Assembly: GCA_036346405.1 (NCBI GenBank)
Contig: CM070568.1
Span: 9,926,221 to 9,990,220, forward strand
Direction of reading: 5' to 3'
Source: Phyllostachys edulis
Taxonomy: Eukaryota; Streptophyta; Magnoliopsida; Poales; Poaceae
DNA: 64,000 nucleotides
Shown here: piece after piece, positions 56,904 to 64,000 of the stretch
How the letters are laid out: each line of letters begins with the position of its first letter
Position numbering within the stretch: position 1 is the first letter of the stretch
Made by a program: the position numbers and the translations under genes
The notes under the pieces: generated by a model
What the model saw: only the letters and a program-made list of their open reading frames with translations
What the model was told of the DNA's origin: nothing
The model's database searches: none

Positions 56904-59900
56904 ATGGATAAGTACTCGACCAAGCTGCATATCTTCGATGGGCTCGACTATGCCTATTGGAAGAATCGCATGCGAGTCTTCCTTCGGAGCGAAGGACAAG
57001 CTATATGGGAGGTTGTTTGAGCTCCGCTCGTTTTGCCCGAGGTTGCTTCGCCGGCTTCAGTAGCCCTCTTGGCAAACAACCACAAGGCTAAGAATCTCCT
57101 ATATGTTGGGCTTGGTAGACAGGAGTATAATAGGATTTGCAACCTTGACACCACACATGAGATTTGGAACACCCTCAAAACTTACCATGAGGGATCGTCC
57201 CAGATCAAGCAAGTGCGCCAGACGGTCTACAAGCGAGAGTATAACAAATTCGAGATGCGTCCTGGCGAGAGCATCGATGATGTTTTTACTCGCTTTAACA
57301 AGGTGATCAATTAGATGAGAGTTGTTGACATTGAGTACTCTCAATCTGAGAATGCCACCCACCTCTTGACTGCAATCAACACTAAGGAGTGGGAGATGAA
57401 GGCTACTACCATTGAGGAGAATGTTGATCTCTCTAGTCTCACTTTGGAGCTGCTTTATAGCAAGCTCAAGACTCATGAGATCAAGAGAGGCAGTCTTACT
57501 ACGAAGGATAACATGGCTTTGGTAGCTGATCATTTGAAAATAACTTCTGATGATTCTTTTGAGTCTTCTTCTGGATTTTCTCTTGCGTGTTTATCTACAA
57601 TTCAAGAAGAAGAGTTTGAGAGTCTTCCTAAGGTTGATTTAGCTCTTTTAGCCAAGAAAGTCACACGGGCATATAACAATGTTAGAAACAAGAAGAGAGG
57701 TGGCCCTGTGACGTGCTATAAGTGTGGAGAGATATATCATATCCGGGCAAACTGCCCCAAGCTGAAAGGTAAGGGAAACCGCAAGGATGAGAAGACTGCC
57801 TGGAAGAAACCTCAGGGGTGCAAGCCCAAGTATGACCATGCCAAGCTCATGAATGCTGCTCACCGGGTACTTGCCGCTTTTGGAGAGCAATCCATGAGCG
57901 ATGTGGACTCCGGGAGCGAGGAGGACAAGGAGGAGGAGCTCCCTTAAGACAAGAAAGGGAAGGCCAAGGACTTCACCGGTATGTGCTTCATGGCCGACTC
58001 CATCGACGACGATGACAACAATGAGGTACCTCCATCCTATGATGTTCTTTCTGCTAGATGCGATAACTATTGGAAATATGCCCTAGAGGCAATCATAGAG
58101 ATTATTATATTTCCTTATGTTCATAATATTGGATAAAATGTTATCTTGTTCCAAGAATAATATTGTTAATATTGATTATCAAGCATGTGACTTGATTGTG
58201 AAACTCTATATTTCTGCGATAATTATTCTTATCGATCCACGTCGGAAACATATGAGGACACATATGAATAGACTAGCATATGTATTGGTTGATGACTATG
58301 TTTTACGGGTCATGGATATGGAGATATCAAACCAATAATATGGACACATGTTAGAGAACATGATGTTGGATTAGACCCACCTTGAGACACTATTGAGATT
58401 GTTATGATTCTATGTGTCGTTAGTTGGTTTCAAGCAATGTTGATGTATAATCCTTAGACCTGAGATCAGCATGGTTTCCTACATATGTAATAGCAATCTT
58501 AGGGGTTGCCAAACGCCACACCGTAACTGGGTAGTTATAAGGGTAGCTTTCGGGTATGCTATGAAACATGCAGAGGAATGTGATTGGTCGGATATGGGAT
58601 TTGCCCCTCCTAACATAACAGAAGAGATGTCTTTGGGCCTCTCATTGTGGTCGGATAAAGAAAGTGCATGGCCATGCCACTAGTAGTCGAAGTGTTCGAC
58701 CACGTGAAGTAATTCGACACTCGATCGAGAAAGTATTGAACAGTCCATGGATGACACAACATCTCACCTGGAGTTCAACCAGACATCGTGAGGCAAAGGG
58801 AGTATACACGAGTAGGTCGCTTAGTTCGAGCGATTCTGAATTGGTCGTATGGAGATCTGAGCTGGTCGTAGGCGGTCAAACGTAGTCCAGGTGGTCGTAA
58901 CACGGTCGTAAGGAATTCTGAATAGTCGTGACCAAATCTGAATTGGTCAGTATAGAGATAGGACACAGTCGTAAGTGATGAGGACACAGTCGTAGATCAT
59001 ATTGCAATAAGGTTCGTCCGATATATTTTGTGTGTATTCGGGAATCGTTATGTTCTGCTAGGAGCCGCTATGACTCATGATCGGAAAGGGTTTCCGAGTC
59101 ACAACCGATTACGCATGAACCTATAGGGTCACACACTTAACGGGTTGGAACAAACCAGTACGAATACGATTCGACAAATGTGTTCGGATGGGATCCGTCA
59201 CGAGCACTATATAAGGAGATGCATGAGGCCGTTGGGACGTATGCGTGAATCACCATCAAAACCTTAGCCGTCATCTTCCTGAGAGCTCTACCGTGCGACT
59301 TGGTGCTAGCACACCTGCGCATGGTTGTTCCTTCCCTGGACGTGTGGATACCGTAGAGGTGCTACTGCGACTATTGCGCTTGAGGACGATCCGCGATCTT
59401 CATAAGGAACTGTAGAGGTTGCTGGAGGAGACGATCAACTCGCGAGGACGCTGGACAATCGACTACGACCACTACATCGACGCGCTCTACGTTGGACCAG
59501 GCTGCTCCAACCCTTCTTCTACTGCTCTGCGCGTCTAGTGGTAACGATCTGTAATCGTCTACTTGCTTGGCTTCCTGGTTTGCGTGGTAGAAATTTTGAT
59601 TTGTAGCTATCGTAGCCTACCCCGTGGCCCAACTATAACATGTTTGAGCAATTCATGAGTCAGGATAAGGCCTTAGAGTTTATCATAGCTAAGAACAAGG
59701 ACTTAGAGACACAAGTAGATAATTTGACATTAGAACCTATAAATGCTAAGACTCTTGAATCTGATGAATGTTCATCTTGCCATGCTCTACACTCTGAATT
59801 TGCTAAACTGCAATCTGCTCATGATATTGCTTTGCACCAACTTGAAAATGTTAGGACTGAGCTAATTGATGTTAAAACTGCTCCTTCTGAAAAATGCTTA

Positions 59901-60504
59901 GAGTCTAGTAAGTTGGTTGCTAAACATGCTAGAGCCATTAAGGCTAAGACTTGTGATTCATGTGTTAACTTTGGAAAAGAAAATGCTTACCTTAAGGACA
60001 CATTAGAAAAATTCTCTAAAGGTAAGAAATAGTTAAACATGATTCTGGACACGTCTAAGACTCTTTATAAGAAGCAAGGGGTTAGGATACAACTCTGCCG
60101 AGGACAAATCCAAGCCTAATGTCATTCAGGTCTTGGAAAATGGCTTAGTTGAATTCACAATCCAACCTACAAAAACAATTTTTAAATCTGCAGGATTTGT
60201 CCAACCTTCTTTTGAGTCAAAAGGTGCTTCTCCCAGTGGTACCAAATATCATTGCACCTATTGCAAGAAGAGTGAACATTTGGTAGAGTTCTGTTGGCGT
60301 AAGTTAAAAAATACTAGGAGAAATATTGCTAGAATTTCATCTCATCAACCTAGAGTTTTTATGAGACATAGTCACTTAGAAAATAAGAAACATGGACTAG
60401 GATTTGTTTTACATGCTCATCATATTCCTAGACAGGATGCTTATCATGTTAAAGTAACCATTGCTCATAATAGAACTCCTAATAAAATCAAGGATAGCTT
60501 TTAA
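56904..60504 (+). pseudogene. Sirevirus-like gag, copy 2, interrupted by a solo LTR
   Basis: The gag begins MDKYSTKLHIFDGLDYAYWK. Stops lie at 57018-57020, 57312-57314 and 57945-57947. The zinc knuckle CYKCGEIYHIRANCPK is intact here, unlike in copy 1. A solo LTR (58068-59634) separates this part from the coiled-coil-like region (59640-60032), which lacks about 60 residues present in copy 1 after SSKLV. A second CCHC-like site CTYCKKSEHLVEFC is intact near 60256-60297. A frame break lies near 60030-60130. Confidence 0.84.
58068..59634 (+). mobile_element. Solo LTR of another copia-type family
   Basis: It starts TATTGGAAATATGCCCTAGA, the common grass LTR opening TGTTGGAAATATGCCC with G changed to A, and ends GGCCCAACT, against the usual CCAACA. 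The 5-bp duplication ATAAC (58063-58067, 59635-59639) and the exact continuity of flanking gag codons (CDN before, MFEQ after) fix the ends. No internal genes are present, so it is a solo LTR left by recombination. Confidence 0.87.
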
Positions 60505-60516
60505 CTAACCCCAGTA

Positions 60517-63500
60517 TTGAGACACATTATTCTTCTGTTCCTTGATTTTCAGGATTGCCACGGAAGGGGGAAGAACACATGGTTCGTCGACTTCGGGTGT
60601 TCACGCTACATGACCGGAGACTCAAAATGGTTTTCCTCCTTCACGCGGTCGATGGGTGATGACTTCATCACCTTCGAAGATGATACACAAGGGCGCATTG
60701 AAGGAACAAGATTGATCAGGGTAAACGACAAGTTCATTCTCAAGGACATCGCTCTTGTGTCCAAGCTAAGGTACAACCTGCTTTTTATCTCACAGCTTCT
60801 TGATGATGGCTATGAGACTAGATTTAAGAAGAATGCCTGTCGTGTGCTTGATTCTTTTGGTGAGCTCATTTTTTGGATTTCTAGAGTTGGTAGAATCTTT
60901 GGAGCTGATTTTTCTGAATCTCTTGCTGGATCTCTTAAATGTTTGATTACATCTTCCTCTGATATCTGGCTTTGGCACCGATGTTTGGGGCACATTGGTT
61001 TTGATCATCTGACGCGAGTTAGCGGCCTTGATCTTATGAGAGGTTTGCCTAAACTCAAAGCCGTCAAGGATGCTGTGTGTGCACCCTGTAGACATGGCAA
61101 GCAAGTTGTCGCCTCACACCCTTCATTGACTATGGTCATGACTAATGGACTGGGACAGTTGCTTCATATGGACACTGTTGGTCCTACTAGGGTTCGGTCA
61201 GTTGGTGGCAAATGGTACATTCTTGTCATAGTCGATGATTTGTCGAGATACTCTTGGGTGTTCTTTCTTGCTTCGAAGGATGAGGCTTTTGATCATTATC
61301 ATGATCTTGTTCTTCGTTTGGTTTCTGAACTTCCTGGTGCCTTGAGAGCGATCTGTAGTGACAATGGCACGGAGTTCAAGAATGCTTCTTTTGCCTCTTT
61401 TTGTGTTGAGCGTGGCATTGAGCATTAGTTCTCTTCTCCACACACCCCTCAACAAAATGGTGTCGTGCAGAGAAAGAACAGAACCTTAGTCGAGATGGCT
61501 AGGACGATGCTAGATGAGTATAGCACACTGAGAAGGTTTTGGGCCGAAGTTATTGCTACAGCTTGCCATATTTCAAATCGTGTCTTCTTGAGATCGTCTT
61601 TGAGCAAGACTTCATATGAGCTTCGATTTGGCAGAAAACCCTCTGTCTCTCATTTTCGAGTCTTTAGATCTAAGTGTTTTATTTTGAAAATAGGAAACCT
61701 AGATAAATTTGTATCAAGGACTTGTGATGGTTTATTTCTAGATTATCCTGCTCATTCGAGGGGTTTTCGAGTTTTTAATGTTGAAACTAACATTGTCCAG
61801 AAGATATGCGATGTCACTTTTGATGAGACTAGCCTTGGAGCTAGATCAGATGTTTCAGGTGCCTTACAGGTGACAGAGAGCATTTTTGTTGAGGAAGATG
61901 ATGATAAAATTGATGATGCTCTTCCACCTATTGACGCTCCTACTCCAGCTCCAGAACCTGCTTCGACTACTTCACCTCCAATTAAGGCCCCTGCTGCGTC
62001 TTCTTCATCAACAGTATCTGTGGAGGTCGAGAAGATGCTATCTCCCCAGGCACTCCACTGCAAATTCAGCAACATCCTCCGGATCAGATGATTGGTAATC
62101 TTCATGAGCGAGTCACTCGCTTCAGGTATCATGATCCAAGTCTCTTCTCTTATTTTGCATTTGTAGCTTTTTTTGAACCCCGTGATATATCACATGCTTT
62201 ATCTGATTCTAGCTGGGTCAATGCCATGCATGAGGAGTTAGAGAATTTTGAGAGAAACAAGATCTGGAACCTAGTAGAGCCTTCTAGTCATAATGTGATA
62301 GGAACCCGTTAGGTGTTCAAAAATAAACAAAATGAGGATGGTTCTGTGGTTAGAAATAAGGCTAGATTGGTAGCTCAGGGATTTAGCCAAGTTGAGGGGT
62401 TAGACTTTGATGAGACCTTTGCTCCTGTTGCTAGATTAAAAGCCATTCGCATTCTGCTTGTATTTGCTGCATCAAAAGGTTTTAGGTTGCATCAAATGGA
62501 TATTAAGAGTGTCTTTCTGAATGGTTTTATAGAGGAGGAAGTATATGTTAGACAACCCCCTGGCTTTGAGAATCCCAAGCATCCAGATCGTGTTTTTAAG
62601 CTATCCAAAGCCTTGTATGGTCTTAAGCAAGCCCCTAGAGCCTGGTATGATAGACTTAAGACCTTCTTACTTAAGAATGATTTTGGGATGGGGAAGGTAG
62701 ATAAGACCTTGTTCATTCTTGGCATGGCAATGACTTCTTGCTTGTTTAGATTTACGTAGATGATATTATCTTCGGTGGTTCTTCTCATGCTCTTGTTTTC
62801 AATTTTTATGAGACCATGTCCAGGGAATTTGAGATGAGTATGGTGGGAGAGCTCAACTACTTTCTGGGCCTTCAAATCAAGCAATGTAAGGAAGAGATCT
62901 TCATCCATCAAATGAAGTACACCAAGGATCTACTCAAGCGCTTCGAGATGGGCGACTGCAAGCCGATTGCCACTCTCATGGCAACTTCGACTGCTTTGGA
63001 TCCAGATGAGGAAGGAGAAGCCGTGGATCAACGTGAGTACCGCAGCATGATCGGCTCCCTCCTGTACTTGACAGCCTCAAGACTGGACATCCACTTCGCG
63101 GTCTGCCTTTGTGCGAGGTTTCAATCATCTCCGAGGACTTCACATCACCAAGCCATTAAGCGTATTTTCAGGTACCTTCACTCTACCCTCCAGTATGGCA
63201 TTTGGTATTCCTGCTCTACTTCGTTGTTCATTCGGGGGTTTTCTTATTCTAATTTTGCGGGCTGCCGGCTAGATAGGAAGAGTACCTCTGGCACATGTCA
63301 TTCCTTAGGCACTTCTCTTGTCTCTTGGTATTCTAGGAAGCAGTCCTCTGTTGCACAATCCACTTCTTTGTTGAATATGTAGGCTCTTTGCTAGTTGTTG
63401 TAGTCAGATTTTATGGATGGTGTCCACCCTTAAGGACTTTGGGTTAGTTTTTGCTAGTGTTCCTCTTTTCTGTGATAACACTTCTGCTATTAACATTGCT

Positions 63501-63706
63501 AAAAATCTAGTGCAACATTCTAGGACCAAGCACATAGACATTCGCTATCACTTCCTTAGAGACCATGTCGAAAAGGGTGATATTGTGCTGCATTTTGTGG
63601 AGTCTGAAGCTCAGTTAGCTGATATCCTCACCAAGCCTTTAGACCCAACAAAGTTTGCCACCTTGAGGAGTGAGTTAGGGGTAATTTATCCCTATGGGTT
63701 GGTTTG
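60517..63706 (+). pseudogene. Sirevirus-like pol, copy 2: protease, integrase, RT, RNase H
   Basis: Protease reads WFVDFGCSRYMTGDS, keeping Asp but with Ser changed to Phe in the D-S-G motif. Integrase keeps WHRCLGHIGFDHL, CAPCRHGK, MDTVGP, SDNGTEFKN and, after a stop at 61426-61428, QQNGVVQRKN, where the catalytic Glu of VERKN is Gln. A frame change lies near 62050 and a TAG at 62310-62312. RT shows LHQMDIKSVFLNGFIEEEVY and KALYGLKQAPRAWYD; a one-base loss near 62720 puts the YVDD box out of frame. RNase H landmarks are CDNTSAINIAKN and ADILTKPLDP. Inactive. Confidence 0.88.
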
Positions 63707-64000
63707 AGGGGGAGTTAGATCTTTTCTGATCTTTCCTTGTTCTTCTGATCTTTTCTTGATCTTCTTTTGAACTTTTTGATCTTTTTAGGCTTTTTGAGCT
63801 TTTCTTGCATCTCATTGTATCATATTGCATTCATATAAAAAATCTAAAAATATGCATTGTAATATAAGCTTTTCTGCTTGTCTTTTAAAATTGATTAAGC
63901 TTTGCTTATTACCCTTTTGAGCTTTAGTATTTTAATTCTTGCTCAATACCATGTCTAGTTCTTTGACTTGCTAGAATTATCATGCTTTCACATGTGTAGC
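63707..64000 (+). other. Start of Sirevirus-like 3' spacer, copy 2
   Basis: After the pol stop the sequence follows 34285 onward closely (GAGGGGGAGTTA, then T-rich DNA with CATTGTATCATATTGCATTC). It is the same non-coding spacer and continues beyond the window. Confidence 0.75.

Larger units (their letters stand above)
55120..64000 (+). mobile_element. Sirevirus-like Ty1/copia retrotransposon, copy 2 (runs off window)
   Basis: This is the same family and orientation as copy 1, about 16 kb away: 5' LTR, primer-binding site, gag, pol and the beginning of the 3' spacer. The 3' LTR lies beyond the window. It inserted beside a LINE fragment. A solo LTR interrupts gag. Copy 2 keeps several residues lost in copy 1 (zinc knuckle, part of integrase), but it carries its own stops. 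Confidence 0.88.

Overview
This window is plant nuclear DNA, almost certainly from a grass and probably rice-like. The evidence is spliced host-gene exons with GT/AG introns, a plant-type tRNA-Arg gene, and nested LTR retrotransposons, an L1-type LINE, a CACTA element, MULEs and hAT elements of the kinds that fill Poaceae genomes. I see no bacterial operon, CRISPR array or virus genome. No single intact long gene is visible; nearly all long reading frames are decayed transposon genes.

Region by region. 1-5.0 kb holds the low-copy DNA. On the minus strand is the 5' end of an RFC4-like clamp-loader gene, with exons 1-3 recognisable and exact splice sites. A 1.3 kb foldback Mutator-like element (MULE, 9-bp target duplication) sits in its intron 3, and a 1.7 kb hAT element (8-bp duplication) sits inside coding exon 1. 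Downstream are decayed exons of a short-chain dehydrogenase. 6.8-7.2 kb has tRNA-Arg(TCT) and a 59-residue ORF with one membrane segment. 7.2-14.4 kb is an LTR-like sequence split by an almost full-length L1 LINE with a 17-bp target duplication. 14.6-26.9 kb is a minus-strand Ty1/copia element, interrupted by a CACTA element (15307-18459, duplication AAT) and by a large LTR-like element (21445-26589, duplication ATTTC). 26.9-38.85 kb is a plus-strand Sirevirus-like copia element whose 3' LTR contains a 991-bp Pack-MULE carrying a fragment of an MS5/SDI1-like gene.

39.5-50 kb holds two large LTR-like elements of one family in opposite orientation (39511-42935 minus, 43601-49971 plus). The second contains another relative (44527-47803). 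Between and beyond them lies coding-like DNA that I cannot identify. 51.0-52.26 kb is a hAT element (duplication GTTGTTCT) that has captured the 5' end and exon 1 of a SINA-type E3 ubiquitin-ligase gene. 53.9-55.1 kb is a minus-strand LINE fragment. 55.12-64.0 kb is a second Sirevirus-like copia element, running off the window, with a solo LTR (58068-59634, duplication ATAAC) in its gag.

No new functional system is visible. The strongest content is host genes broken, split and captured by transposons: the RFC4 disruption, two independent gene-capturing DNA transposons (MS5/SDI1 in a MULE, SINA ligase in a hAT), and nested insertions whose target duplications give a relative order. All family calls come from reading motifs by eye; no database search was run.
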